The notes beneath the pieces are model-generated. The model did not search any database. It was not told the DNA's origin and saw only the letters and a list, made by a program, of their open reading frames with translations. Below are positions 9,977-22,061 of a DNA stretch of 64,000 nt, one piece after another. Where the stretch lies: the NCBI GenBank assembly GCA_023055425.1, contig JALGPY010000002.1:157243345-157307344 (forward strand), read 5' to 3'. The stretch comes from Linanthus parryae (lineage: Eukaryota; Streptophyta; Magnoliopsida; Ericales; Polemoniaceae). The translations under genes and the position numbers were made by a program. The stretch's first letter is position 1. The number at the start of each line of letters is the position of its first letter.

Positions 9977-12735
9977 CTACATGTGATCGTAAGGTTTTAA
10001 TCCCATTCCACTAGATGTTTTCGTTACTAAGTCTCTGCAAAGACCCTTAGTAAACGGATCAGCCAAGTTTTCGCTTGACCGAACATAAACTATGGTAATA
10101 ATACCATCACAGATTAACTGTCTTACATATTCATGTCGGAAGCTAATATGTCTAGATTTTCCATTATAAAATTTATTATATGCTCTAGACATTGTAGCTT
10201 GATTATCGCAAAACAAAGAAATAGATGGCATCGGTTGTGGCCACAACTTTATATCCAATAGCAGATTTCTCAGCCATTCTGCTTCTTTGCCTGCAGCCGC
10301 TAAGGCAATAAATTCTGACTCCATCGTTGAATGAGAGATACATGTCTGTTTCTTGGAACCCCAAGAAACTGCCCCTCCTCCAATCATAAAGATCCAGCCA
10401 GAAGTTGCCTTATTGTCACCCGCGCCGGTTATCCAACTAGCGTCTGTGTAACCCTCTAATACCGCTGGGAACTTATTATAAAATAATCCCAAGTGGGAAG
10501 TCCGTTTGAGATAACTGAGAATTCTACCAACTGCTTTCCAATGCATGGCACTAGGATTACTTCTGTATCTTGCGAGTTTACAAATTGCGAAGGAAATATC
10601 AGGTCGAGTGCAATGCATTGCATACATCAAACTCCCAATGACACTAGCATACTCTAATTGAGCAACCGCTCTTCCATCATTTTCAGTCAATTTTACCGAA
10701 GAATCATAAGGTGAGTTAGCTTCTTTAAATCCTAAATGTTTGAATTTAAGAAGCAACTTCTCTATGTAATGAGATTGACATAAAGCGTAACCCCCACTAT
10801 TTTTCTTCACTTTGACACCTAAGATAGTATCAACCTCATTAAGATCCTTCATCTTAAATTGGGAGGTCAAATACTTCTTAGTTTCCGAAATCCCTTCCAT
10901 GTTAGTCCAAAAAATAAGCATATCGTCCACATATAGACAAATAATAACACCATAACGATCCGTAAATTTCGAATATATGCATTTGTCTGCATGGTTATGC
11001 TTAAATCCATGGGATAAAATAACGGCATCGAACTTTTCATGCCATTGTTTCGGTGCCTGCTTTAACCCATACAAGGACTTAACAAGTTTGCAAACCTTTT
11101 TTTCGTTATTTGGCATCACGAATCCTTCCGGTTGTTCCATATACACTTCTTCATCTAATTCACCATTTAGGAAGGCGGTTTTAACATCCATTTGGTGTAC
11201 ATGCAAATTAAAAATGGAGGCAAGTGCCATCAACACTCTAATGGATGTTATTCTAGCCACGGGTGCATAGGTATCGAAATAATCAATACCCCATTTCTGC
11301 TTGAAACCTTTTGCTACCAATCTAGCTTTAAAGGTTTGTAATGACCCATCAGTATTATACTTCCTCTTAAACACCCATTTGCAACCAATTGGTTTTGATC
11401 CTGGAGGTAAATCGACTAATGTCCAAGTATTATTTGATAATATCGAGTCCATTTCGTCGTTTATAGCCTCTTTCCAAAAACCTGAATCTCTAGAAGCCAT
11501 AGCTTCAGAGAATGTTTTTGGATCATCTTCCGTATCGATTGCAATAGGAATTTTATTCAGGACAGTTTCTCTATCTCCTTCCATAAGAAAGACAAGAGAA
11601 TCTGGTGAGACAAAATCAGGGCCCAATCCTTTTTCCTTCCGTGCTCTTTGACTTCTCCGAGGAGGTTCAATATCATTGGAAGCCTTTCTCTTATTTCTAA
11701 GAGATAGGTCAGGATTCATTGTTGGAGTAGGTTTTGACAAGTTGGAATCATCGATAAACTTATTTTCAATAAATTCTACGTCCCTTGATTCCACTATCAC
11801 ATTGGATTCTAAATCCAATAACCTATATGCCTTTGAGTTTTCGGCATATCCAACAAACACACTCTTGAGAGCTCTTGGCCCTAATTTTGTTCTCTTAGGG
11901 TCTGTAACGCGATAAAACGCCATGCATCCCCATACCCTAAGGTACTTCAAGTTTGGTTTTCTGCCTTTCCATACTTCGTAAGGTGAAACCTTTGATTTCC
12001 GTGAAGGAATTCTATTATGCAAATAACGTGCGGTAAGTAACGCTTCACCCCACAAAGAGGATTTTAATTTTGCATTCAAGAGAATAGAATTGGCCATATC
12101 CACTAGCGTCCTATTCTTCCTCTCAGCCAAACCATTTTGTTGTGGCGTGTATGGTGCACTAGTTTGATGTACAATACCATGCTCTTCACAAAACGCTGAA
12201 AATTCATGAGGAAAATATTCACCACCTCTATCGCTACAAGAGTTTTAATTTTCCTTTCCATGAGATTCTCAACTTCAGCCTTATAACACTTAAATTTGTC
12301 AAAGGCCTCATCCTAAGTTTTCATCAAATAAACATAGGTATATCTAGAGCAATCATCAATAAATGTTAAGAAATACCTATTACCCCCTCTAGTAACTATG
12401 CCATTTAATTCACAAATATCAGAATGCACAAGTTCTAGAAGTTGGGATTTTCTTTCTACACTTGGGAAAGATTTCTTAGTCATTTTCTCTTGTATGCAAA
12501 TATCACATTTCGAGTCGTGATTACTAGTTCAAGATATCAAACCATCTTTTCGCATGAATTTCAACGATCTAAAATTTAAATTCGCCAAACGAGAATGCCA
12601 TAAAGAAATAGAGTCAATTATGTAGATAGAACTAGCATTTATTTCATTAATAGATAACTTAAACATCCCATTACAAGCATAGCCCTTTCCAACAAACATG
12701 CTAGCCTTAGTTAAAAATTACATTGTCAGCCTCAA
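9977..12735 (-). pseudogene. Copia 1 pol: integrase, reverse transcriptase, RNase H
   Basis: A long open frame (9977-12130) holds the integrase C-terminal part ([24 protein letters not shown]), the reverse transcriptase ([27 protein letters not shown], catalytic CLYVDDM) and RNase H ([21 protein letters not shown]). Upstream, 12131-12735 still reads as integrase core in pieces ([26 protein letters not shown]). A stop near 12315 and a one-base deletion near 12240 separate it from the intact 3' part, so no complete integrase can be made, although RT-RNase H is uninterrupted. Confidence 0.9.
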
Positions 12736-13419
12736 TCACAACCTGAAAGCCGTTCTTACAAAAAGATTAGCCGACACCAAATTCTTCTTGATTTCAGGAA
12801 CATAGAAAACATTCTGTAGGGTCAACTTCTTCCCGGAAGTGAATTGGATTTGAATATTGCCCTTTCCGAGAACCTTGGCTGCATTGTGATTTCCCATAAG
12901 AACTTCACGTTCGTTGGGAGTCTCTTCATAATGCACAAAAAGCGACCTGTTGTTACAAACATGGACAGTAGCACCGGAGTCATACCACCAATCATAAGAA
13001 GCATCTTCAGACGCCATGTTCAACTCCATAATCATGCCAATATGCATGTCGGAAACCATGGCGACTAATTCAGAAACTGAACTCTCAATGACATTAGCCT
13101 GTTTGGAATTTCCGTTAGACTTGTCTTTGGAATTCCCATTCTGAATCTTAGGCTTGTTGCATTCCTTTTTGATGTGTCCCTTCTTGCCGCAATTGTAACA
13201 TTTCATATTCTTCTTGTTCTTCTTGGTAGCACCGTTTGGATTGGACCCGGTTTCATCGAACTTCCTTTTCTTTCCCGCTCTACCTTCGTCATCCACGAAG
13301 TTCACTTTAGAACTAGAAGGACCCGCCAGGTTTCTTTTCCATATTTGAGTCTCTTCTTTTATTCGGAGATGTTTCTGAAGTTGTTCAAGGTTGAAGTCTT
13401 CTTTTGTGTGAAGAAGTAT
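12736..13419 (-). pseudogene. Copia 1 gag C-terminal half and protease
   Basis: The frame carries the end of gag (LEQLQKHLRIKEE), a CCHC zinc knuckle (CYNCGKKGHIKKEC) and the protease with WWYDSGATVHVCNN, where DSG is the catalytic triplet. The N-terminal gag half is absent because the frame meets an inverted pol fragment at about 13410-13420. Downstream the polyprotein frame is interrupted before the integrase. Confidence 0.85.
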
Positions 13420-13517
13420 TTGATCTCCCAATTTAAGATGAAGGATTTGAATGAGGTTGATACTATCTTAGGTGTCAAGGTGAAGAAACATAGTGGGGGC
13501 GATTTATCTCTTAAAAT
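13408..13517 (+). repeat. Inverted scrap of copia 1 RT fused to LTR end
   Basis: Plus-strand reading gives [20 protein letters not shown], the same RT segment that element 1 encodes on the minus strand near 10790-10880. It joins, at the shared bases ATAGTGGGGG, about 29 bp of LTR end in the same inverted orientation, then meets LTR copy 2 facing the other way. Confidence 0.8.
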
Positions 13518-14139
13518 TTTTACGCCGAGTATAATGGATGGTGGAAGAAAACAGGACTTGAGGCACGATGAACGTTTTCTTTAAGGGATAAATCACCCCC
13601 ACTATGCTGCCGGGTTCTGGCGATTCCCCTCCAGGATACAACAAGTCGCGTCGGTTCTACAGCCAGCAATCTGCAGAAGTTCTGTAGAATTCTCTGTGAA
13701 ACTGTGATTGAAACTGATGTAGGAATCTGCTGGGTGTTTGGCTTATTTATAATTCACGAAAGAACATGAATGAAGGGATGTGTTTGTTCATAACAGTTGT
13801 TACTGTTTATAACAACACATCCTTTCACCAACCGAAAAATAACTGCCATAACAACCAGGAAAAATAAAACGAAAAATAGTTATTATTTAATTAAATCACG
13901 CCACACGCGCACGTGCCACGTCGCCAAAGTGCGTAAGTGCGCCTACAAAAAGTGCCACTAAAGCGCCACATTGCGCCTTGCGCGCGCGCGCGCGTGTGCG
14001 AGTTGTAGAGGATAACCACTCTATATGGTAACTCAATTAAATGTCATTAATGGGTTTCCATATATAAAGTGCATAATAACTATATTTTCTAAGATGTGGG
14101 AAAAATTTCCTTAAGAATTTTACAAGCTACGTAACAATT
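13518..14139 (-). repeat. LTR copy 2 of copia 1
   Basis: Nearly full LTR (about 620 bp), starting TTTACGCCGAG where the 3' LTR has TGTTACGCCGAG and ending ACAAGCTACGTAACA. It includes the CG-alternating run at about 13977-14001. It lies head-to-tail with copy 3. Confidence 0.8.
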
Positions 14140-14689
14140 TTAAGGGATAAATCACCCCCACTATGCTGCCGGGTTCTGGCGATTCCCCTCCAGGATACAA
14201 CAAGTCGCGTCGGTTCTACAGCCAGCAATCTGCAGAAGGTCTCTAGAATTCTCTGTGAAACTGTGTTTGAAACTGATGTAGGAATCTGCTGGGTGTTTGG
14301 CTTATTTATAGTTCACGAAAGAACATGAATGAAGGGATGTGTTTGTTCATAACAGTTGTGACTGTTTATAAAAACATCCTTTCACTAACCGAAAAATAAC
14401 CGCCATAACAACCAGAAAAATAAAACGAAAAACAGTTATTATTTAATTAACTCACGCCACACGCGCACGTGCCAAACTGCCTAAGTGCGCCTACAAAAGC
14501 GCCACTAAAGCGCCACATTGCGCCTTGCGCGCGTGCGCGCGCGCGTGTGCGAGTTGTAGAGGATAACCACGCTATATGGTAACTTAATTAAATGTCATTA
14601 ATGGGTTTCCATTTATAAAGTTCATAAAAACTCTATTTTCTAAGATGTGGGACAAATTTCCCCAAGACTTTTACAAGCTATCTTTAACA
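14140..14689 (-). repeat. LTR copy 3 of copia 1 (outer 5' LTR, shortened)
   Basis: About 550 bp, lacking the roughly 60 bp next to the internal region that copies 1 and 2 have (from CGCCGAG to TTTTCT). It ends CTTTAACA at 14689, followed by the right target duplication. Confidence 0.8.
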
Positions 14690-14694
14690 GAATA
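14690..14694. repeat. Target-site duplication GAATA (right) of copia 1
   Basis: Identical to 8860-8864. Confidence 0.8.
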
Positions 14695-15147
14695 GCTCAC
14701 GACACTTATTGTTATTTTTTTTATTCTTCTTGAATGTCCGATGTGGGACTTTTCAAAAAGATTTAGTAGGAAGAGTGTTATGATCTTACTATTTTCAAAA
14801 AGGAACTTTAGTTTTGAAGGAAGTTTTAACTTCAAAAGGTGTTTTCAAAGGAATTTGAGGGTTACAGAATTAAAACTATGAGTTCTAAAGGAAAATCCAT
14901 GTGAGGGAAGAAGTGAAAATAGTCACAGTCATACGCATGTTTTACTAAAAGGGATTGGATCTCTGTCTTTACCACACAGGTGTTGGGTTCAAGCCCAATC
15001 AATAGCCCAATGATTGGTGAAACTTTTTAGCATGGAATTATTTCGATGCCCTGAGTCGGTGATGGGTTTGACCACGTTAGTCAATCAAAGACCTTTTGTT
15101 TTCTTTTATATTGATACCACCGCCATTACAGTAAGCCTATTTAAAGG
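14695..15147. other. Intergenic spacer between copia 1 and Tat element B
   Basis: About 450 bp of AT-rich sequence, no gene seen. A B-box-like GGGTTCAAGCCC near 14985 is the only tRNA-like feature and is not enough to call an RNA gene. Confidence 0.5.
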
Positions 15148-15759
15148 TGTAGATGGTGCTTTTCAGATAGACAGCTCACAAACACGTGGCAGCCATCCAA
15201 CACACCTGACCATGCTTCATAAACATCCAATCATTACCCAGGCTTATCCACTTGGGGGTTGTGAGATAGGGCCACCCGCGATGCTCACCACACGGACCTG
15301 TAGGGACTTAGTGGTCTGAAGGCTAGAGTAAGGTCTGTCGCGCGCGAACGAAAACCAAGCTCCCAAGCGACCCCTTGTAAGTGAATTTGAGAGACTTAAT
15401 GACCACGTCCTATAAACCCGGTTGATCTCATAACGATCTCCGGTATATGCAGATAGATGTGTAACGTTCCATATATATACGGTCGAACGTGCCGTTACGG
15501 GGGATATCATTAAGCCGCCATTTATAGTGCATTAACCCCCCCCCCCAACACAACGGTCACTTCGCCACTATATAAAGGCATGTTAGCCGTCCATGGAAAT
15601 GGTTCAGCTTTCTAAGCTCTCCTGCCGTCATTAAGTTGTCTCTCTCTCAGATAGTTACCTTGGCTTACTCTTTCCCTACTCACACCCAACACTTCTCTGT
15701 GTTCTACTCTAATCCCCTACATGAGGTGTACACCTGGATCTCTCCATTTCTTGTACACA
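15148..15759 (+). repeat. 5' LTR of Tat element B
   Basis: About 612 bp, starting TGTAGATGG and ending TGTACACA; diverged but alignable to the LTRs of element C. A TATATAAAGG TATA box lies at 15569-15578. A run of about 11 C lies near 15537-15547. Confidence 0.85.
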
Positions 15760-15762
15760 ATT

Positions 15763-15775
15763 TGGTGAACCCGAC
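15763..15775 (+). other. Primer-binding site of element B
   Basis: TGGTGAACCCGAC three bases after the LTR; starts with TGG, complementary to a tRNA 3' CCA. The same sequence follows the element C LTR. The tRNA was not identified. Confidence 0.65.
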
Positions 15776-15821
15776 TTGAATTCATCCACCTTCAAAGCTT
15801 CAAACAACTAGTTTAGCAGCC

Positions 15822-18436
15822 ATGTCTCTTGAGGGTAACATTCGTGATGACGACCAATCTCCTTTGGGAGAAGAAATTCAAAGAGAGGAGACCCGCAACA
15901 CTAATACCAACACCCTGACAGCAACTGTAAGCAATCCCTCTCTAAAGGCGCTACAGGCCACAATCCAAAGCCAGGCCTAGGCTATGCAAGCTTAGTCCGT
16001 CCCGATCGTCCTGATCATGGCGATAATGGGGGTATTTGTTCAGAACGCTGCTAAGGGGACTTTAGCCTCACCACCAGCAGCTCAGCTGCCTCAACCAGGG
16101 GTATCTACCACCTCTATAGTACACATGCCCGTCCCGCCAAACCCACAATTTTCTGTCCCCAATGGGCCTGCACCCCAGGCACGGAGGCCCCAATCAGGCT
16201 CGTCCCTATTATCTGCTGGGAATCCCTCTCCATACCACGCATTGCCTTCACACGCGAATGAAGCCTTAGGTAGTTACGCACTCCCACCTCCACCACTCTA
16301 TGATCCAAACATGCCCTACATTTCGGGTGTTGCCGCAACACCATCGTCAACACATGGGGGAAGTACGCCTGTCAACGTCGCGGCCCTGGAACAGCGATTA
16401 GGCAGCATAATCACAAATCAGATTTTTGCGGATACTGTCATCCCGAAGGTTGACAGTGCACCTCCTATCCCGCGGGACATATATCTGATGCCGAATCCTG
16501 CCGGGTACAAGGCGCCCAAGTGGGAAAACTTTGACGAGGTCAGCGGGAATGCGGACGAACACGTCATGAGATTTCTTGACCTGATGGGCCCGCATGGAGT
16601 TGATACTAGGCTGCTTATGCGCGAATTCCCTAAATCTCTAGGGACTGTCGCGTATAAATGGTATAGGACCCTCGAGGCAGGATCTATCAAAACGTAGGAG
16701 GACATGGTGAAGAAGTTCTACACCAAATTCTTCCAAGTTGAAGAGAAGGTTACCACTATCCATATTTCTCGCATGTACCAGAAACATGAGGAAGGATTCG
16801 CTTTCATCAAGAAGTTCAGGGCCAGGTCCGTGGAATGCATCAATGAGGTCTTAGAAGGCCGCCTGGTAGAGATATGCCTTCAAGGCATGTGAGACGAATA
16901 GAAAGTTATGTTAATCAAATTGGATATGCCTAAATTTTCAAAGTTGATTGACTGCACCAGGAATATTGAGCCACTGGTGGAGAAGATGAAAAAGAGATAC
17001 ACCAGTGAACGCGCGCCAGCAAGCTCATGCTTCAAACTCGGAAGGTTCAATTACAAGCGTGGGCGAGATGTTTATGTGCATGCAGTGTCTTCCCCTCACA
17101 ATCAACAGCGACCAGCGCCTCGGGAGGCACCACACCTGCCTTTTTCAATTGAAGACGCAATAGACCTCTGCAAAAGGTGGAAGAAAGATGGAATTCTACC
17201 AGCACTAGAGCACAAACCCCTTGGAGATGAACTGCGAGATCCAAGGTGGTGCGACTGCCATGGGCAGGTCATGCACCCAACGAAGGAGTGCAAAAAGCTC
17301 AGGTAGCTTGTGGATAGAAAGATAAAGGAGGGACATATGGTTTTCGATGAACCGGCCAAGGACATACGCACCAACCCTTTACCGTCTCGTGCACGACGGG
17401 AGCCCAAAGGAAAAGGAAAAGCCATGATTTCGATCATGGACCTTGAAGAGGTCGCGGATGCAGAAATTCCATTGGTTCCAGAAATATGGGAAGAAGAGGA
17501 TTATGGCATGGACACAGAAGATTCACGCGCTAAGCGGATGAAAAACTCCAGCAAGTTAGAGAAATTCTTTGATTACATGAATTTCTCAAGCAAATGAAGG
17601 CATGAGATGATAAAGGCCATCTTAAGGGTGACATAAGACTATGGAGAGCAACTTTTCACCTTGAATGAAAAAGTTGTTAGGGCCGCACGATCAAATGGCA
17701 TGGTCATCACGTTCGATTAGTCGGACAAGAGAGCAGACGCGAGTCACCAGATGTCGCTTTACGTGACGGTCGTCATCAATAATGTTGAGTTCAAGACAGC
17801 CTTCGTTGATGGCGGAGCTGCAGTAAATTTGATTCCACTCAGCACCCTGGAGTTAGTTGGAATCCCAAAGAGCAAGATTGTTAAGAGGCCATCCCCATTG
17901 ATGGGCTTCGGAAGCGACTCCAGAACGACCGTGGGGTGGATCCGCCTGGGAAGCCAGATTGGACAGATTAAGTGTTCTACTAAATTCCATGTCATTGACG
18001 CCAATACCATTTATCATATGATCATTGGTCGAGCATGGATCCACCTCTTTGACGCTGTGACTTCCACAGCTCATCAAGTGTTGAAGGCCATTTGGAGAGA
18101 CAGATTGGTCGCGATACCCGCCTCGGTGAATCCGTTAAATTTGGAGGAAGCGCACTTGTTTGAAGCTGTGTGGTTCACGGAAATTGCAGATGAAGCTACT
18201 ACACCTCCGTTTCAGCCGACTTCCTTACCCAAATGGGAGGACATCAAAGACCATTCACCAACTCGTGTGATGGTGATGCGGGAATCGCATAAATATAAGA
18301 ATCCTATGGGGGAGGAAGTTCCCAAAGTGACAATAAGAAGAACGTCTACACTCTGAAGAGGGTTTTCGAGCATAACTGCAAGGGCAAACAGGTAGGTAGC
18401 TTCTATTCCAATGGAAAGAATGGTTATCATATGTGA
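15822..18436 (+). pseudogene. Element B gag-protease
   Basis: Begins ATG at 15822 (MSLEGNIRDDD) and reads through early stops into a proline-rich N-terminus, the gag core (EFPKSLGTVAYKWYRTLEAG), a zinc knuckle with both first cysteines kept (CDCHGQVMHPTKEC at about 17250-17293) and a protease (FVDGGAAVNLIPLSTLELVG, IIGRAWIH; 17751-18356). Internal stops occur near 15979, 15993, 16696, 16891 and 17305. The frame closes with the lineage-typical UGA at about 18434-18436. It has the same architecture as element C but is clearly older. Confidence 0.85.
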
Positions 18437-18798
18437 AGGTGTGCGGGGTCATCTTCGACCCGTCCCATCGAAGGTGTCCCTGAGCAACTTTGCGAGCAGA
18501 AGCCCCAGATTAAGATAAGGGGAAGACACTGCTGGAGGAATTGAAGGAGGCCCTGAATGCATGGAGGACTGACCAAAACCTCATAAACAAGAATTGAAAG
18601 AAGTATTCCTGAGCCCAATTGAGGAAAAGAAGAGGCCGGTCTTCTTGAGTGCAGATCTTAGCAATGAGGAAGAAGGAGAATTGCTTGAATTACTGAAGGA
18701 GTACAGGGATGTTTCGCATGGGATTACGATAAAATGCTGGGGCTAGACCAGGGCATCATCATGCATAGACTAGATGTCATTCCAGGATCGAAGCCAGT
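18437..18798 (+). pseudogene. Element B pol, N-terminal part before the element C insertion
   Basis: Reads EELKEALNAWR-like and DVIPGSKPV-type sequence in broken frames up to the CCAGT where element C starts. The other half resumes at 34605 with the reverse transcriptase core. Confidence 0.8.
18794..18798. repeat. Target-site duplication CCAGT (left) of element C
   Basis: CCAGT in the RT codons of element B immediately before TGTAGATACT; repeated at 34600-34604 after the right LTR. Confidence 0.9.
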
Positions 18799-19407
18799 TG
18801 TAGATACTGCTTTCTGACATGACAGATCTCGGCCACGTGGCGGCCATCCAGCACACCATATTGTGCTCCACACACACAGGATCACCAGCCGAGCTGATCC
18901 ATGTGGGGGCTGCGAGACAGAGCCCTCGCATACCACTGCACGGGACTTGTAGGGACTTAGTGGTTTGGAGGCTAGAGTAAGCCCTGTCGCGTGCGAGCCA
19001 AGCCCGCACGCGACCTTTAGTAACTGTTTTGAGAGATTTATGGCACGAGCTCCATAAACCCGGTCAACCTCGTAACGGTTCCGGTATTCGCGCACCACGT
19101 GCTCTTCACGGTTCCTATATACTCGGACGAACGTGCCGTTATGGTTAAGCTAATTAAGCCGCCATTAATGGGCGCATTAACCACACTACAACGGTCACGT
19201 TCTCCAGTATATATAGACCGTCAACCTTTCCATACAAAGGAAGAACACACTGCCATACGCGGAAGCTCTGCCAAACCTCTATCTCTCTCTCAGACGTTGC
19301 TACTGACTTACTCTCTCCCTACACACACCCCTATTCTTCCTGTGCGATCCTTGATCCACTACACACGGTGCACACGGAGGTCTCCCCGCCGGAATCTCTT
19401 GTGCACA
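18799..19407 (+). repeat. 5' LTR of element C
   Basis: 609 bp, TGTAGA...GTGCACA. TATA box TATATATAG at 19208-19216. The primer-binding site begins 4 bases after its end. Confidence 0.93.
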
Positions 19408-19410
19408 TTT

Positions 19411-19424
19411 TGGTGAACCCGACG
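19411..19424 (+). other. Primer-binding site of element C
   Basis: TGGTGAACCCGACG; same core as element B, complementary to a tRNA ending in CCA. Confidence 0.7.
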
Positions 19425-19448
19425 TGAAACTTACCAGCAAAAGCAACC

Positions 19449-22061
19449 ATGTCTCAGGAGGATGATGTCAGCAACCGTTCGCCTTCCACCGAAACTCCCT
19501 CGGGAGACGAGACCCGCCGTACTCCGACGACTCCCGGCGAAGCACCGACGTTAGAGTCTCTGGACGCCACCGTCCAGAGTCAGGCGAAAGCTCTCAAATC
19601 CCAATCTGCGCAGCTAGAACAAATCTTGGCTGTTCTAGGCACCCTCGCGCCGAATCCTCCACCGGCTGCCGCTATCCCTCAAGGAGGAGGAACCCCTACC
19701 GCTCCAGGATTGGGAGTGCCATCCACACCTCCCAACCCTCATCTGCAGACTCCGCCGTCGGCTGCGAATTTGCCTTCGGTTCAAGGATCAACGGCACAGA
19801 TGCTTCCTCCTGCTGCTCACGCTCCTCAGCCCTCAGCTTTGGCGTCTAATCCAACTCTGCAGTACCCTTTGCCTCCCCCAACGATGATCTGGGGAAACGC
19901 GGGTACTCAGTATGCTCCCAATCCTCCAGCGGCATATGTGTCGCCACCGCCCACGGTGACCCCTCCAGCAACTACCGAGGGTAGCATTCCAGAGTGCATG
20001 ACGTCTTTACAAAAGCGCGTGGACACCATCCTGGCTCATCAGTCATTCGCGGATACTATTATCCCGAAGCTAGACAATGATCCACCTATTCCACGAGAGA
20101 TCTATCTCATGCCTAACCCGGCGGGGTAAAAGGCTCCCAAATGGGATAAGTTCGAGGACGTCAATGGAAACGCTCATGAGCATGTCATGCGTTTCATCGA
20201 CGTCATGGGTCCGTTCGGAGCCGATCCCAAACTACTGATGCGGGAGTTCCCAAAATCTCTTGGGAACGTAGCATACAAATGGTACCGGACATTGGAGGCC
20301 GGATCCGTGAAGACTTGGGACGACATGGTCCAAAAGTTCTATACCAAGTTCTTTCAAATGGAGGAGAAGGTGACGATGATCCATCTCTCGCGGATGTACC
20401 AGAAACGCGAGGAGGATGGGATCACCTTCATCAAGAAATTCAGGGCGAAATCTTTGGAGTGCAAAGATCCAATGCTCGAAAGCCGGCTCGTGGAGATATG
20501 CCTACAGTGCATGCGAGATGAATACAAAGGTATGCTCATCAATTTGCAAACACCTACGTTTTCAAAACTAATCGAATGCACGAAGAACATCGAGCCCATA
20601 GTCGAGAGACAGAAAAAGAAGAACGCTTCGGAGCGACCTGCGAGCGGCACCACTTACAAGATCGGAAGGTTCAGCTACAAGCGGGGACGCGAAGCCGAGG
20701 TCAACACAGTTTCGCCCCAGAAGCAAGCGAAGGTTGTGAACTTCGATGTACCGCCGCTGCCATGCTCGGTAGAGGAAGCGAGTGATCTCTGCAAACAGTG
20801 GCGCAAGGACGGCGTTCTGCTACCACTCGAGAAAATACCCTCCAAAGAGATGGTGAGGGACCCTAAGTGGTACGAGTACCACGGTAAGATCATGCATCCC
20901 ACCGCCGAGTGCAAGAAACTCAGGTTCGCGTTCGATCAGAAGATGAAGAACGGCGAGCTAATCGTCAGCGACAACAGGAAAGACGTGCGCAACAACCCAC
21001 TTCCTGCCCATACAGAGTCAGGCTCGAAAGGCAAAGAGGTCGCCATGATCTCGATCGTAGACCTGGAGGAGGTCGCAGAGGATGGTCTACCCATCATTGC
21101 TGAGGTCCATCAAGACGAAGATTATAGCATGGACACGGAAGATGAACGTGCCGACCGCATGAAAGGGTCGCACGGCTTCAACAAATTCTTCGACGAGATG
21201 AATTTCTCCGAGAGGTGCCGGACTGATATGACAAAAGCAATCTTAAGGATAGCGGAGGACTACGAGGAGGACCTCGTGGTCTCCAACGGGAAAGTCATCA
21301 GGGCGTCTCGTTCCACAGAAAAGATCATGACCTTTTCTGCCAACGACAAGAAGACGGATGCGAGTCACCAGAGGCCTCTGTACGTGACCGCCATCATCAA
21401 TGGCGTCGAATTCAAGCGAGCATTTGTTGACGGAGGAGCAGCGGTTAATGTTGTTCCCCTCCACACACTGAAGCTAGCAGGGATCCCCGAGCATAAGGTA
21501 GTCAAACGTCCATCTCCACTGGTGGGATTCGGAAGCGACTCTAGAATGACGATCGGATGGATCCGCCTGGGCGTCCAGATTGGAAAGATCAAATGCTCGG
21601 CGAAGTTCTATGTCATAGACGCGAACACCACATACCACATGATCATAGGTCGAGCCTGGATTCATCGCTTCGATGCAGTCCCTTCGACGGCTCACCAGGT
21701 TATGAAAGCCATCTGGAACGACAGAATTGTCGAGATACCGGCTTCGATTAACCCGTTCAACTTGGACGAAGCACATCTTAGCGAGGCGGTGTGGTTCACC
21801 GAGATGGCGGACGAGCAAACACCCGGGCCTTTTAACCCTACTCCTTTACCTCTCTGGGAGGACATCAAGGACAAGTCACCTGCGGGCGTGATGGTGACGA
21901 GGGAAGATGCCAAGGAAAAGCCGCCTGCACGCGAAGAGGCGCCACGTATCGCATATCATAGAAAGAATGTGTACACCTTGAAGAGGATCGCGAAGCATGA
22001 CCCCGAGGGCAAGGAGATAGAGAGCTTCTACGCCAATGGGAAGAAATACTATCGCATATGA
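19449..22061 (+). pseudogene. Element C gag-protease, one nonsense codon
   Basis: 871 codons from ATG 19449 (MSQEDDVSNRS). Order: Pro-rich N-terminus with a short coiled coil (SQAKALKSQSAQLEQILAVL), gag core (KSLGNVAYKWYRTLEAG, FYTKFFQMEEKV), knuckle region YEYHGKIMHPTAEC, and aspartic protease (FVDGGAAVNVVPLHTLKLAG, IIGRAWIH). A single TAA at 20127-20129 (after MPNPAG) falls where element B has a Tyr codon; the frame is otherwise open. In the knuckle the first two Cys of A and B are both Tyr, leaving H-x4-H-x4-C. The frame ends with UGA 22059-22061; the pol frame continues directly after it without a shift. Confidence 0.92.
22059..22061 (+). promoter_or_regulatory. In-frame UGA between gag-protease and pol (candidate readthrough site)
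   Basis: Codon context reads ATA TGA AGG TGC. The 12 bases after it contain no stop and lead in frame into the pol ORF. The same YRI-UGA-AGG-TG context occurs in element B (about 18434) and element A (2253-2255). A possible splice donor AAG/GTGCG lies after the UGA, so splicing there would not remove it. Confidence 0.5.

Larger units (their letters stand above)
8865..14689 (-). mobile_element. Ty1/copia element 1 with rearranged 5' end
   Basis: Minus-strand copia element of 5825 bp bounded by TG...CA ends and the 5-bp duplication GAATA. Order on its coding strand: LTR copy 3, LTR copy 2, a scrap of LTR and pol in inverse orientation, the C-terminal half of gag, protease, integrase, RT-RNase H, polypurine tract, 3' LTR. 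The gag N-terminus and primer-binding site are missing. The flanking duplication encloses the whole rearranged unit, so it probably integrated already rearranged. Confidence 0.85.

Noticed and set aside
12844..13584. Plus-strand ORFs opposite copia gag
   Set aside because: Shadows of the gag frame; the 13408-13517 part is the inverted RT scrap and is listed as such.
14945..14997. tRNA gene or SINE
   Set aside because: Only a B-box-like GGGTTCAAGCCC; no A box and no cloverleaf by eye.
15979..15995. Stops in element B gag as programmed recoding sites
   Set aside because: They are not shared with element C and sit among many other breaks; simple decay.
20127..20129. Element C gag TAA as a conserved recoding stop
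   Set aside because: Element B has a Tyr codon at this place, so a private nonsense mutation is simpler.
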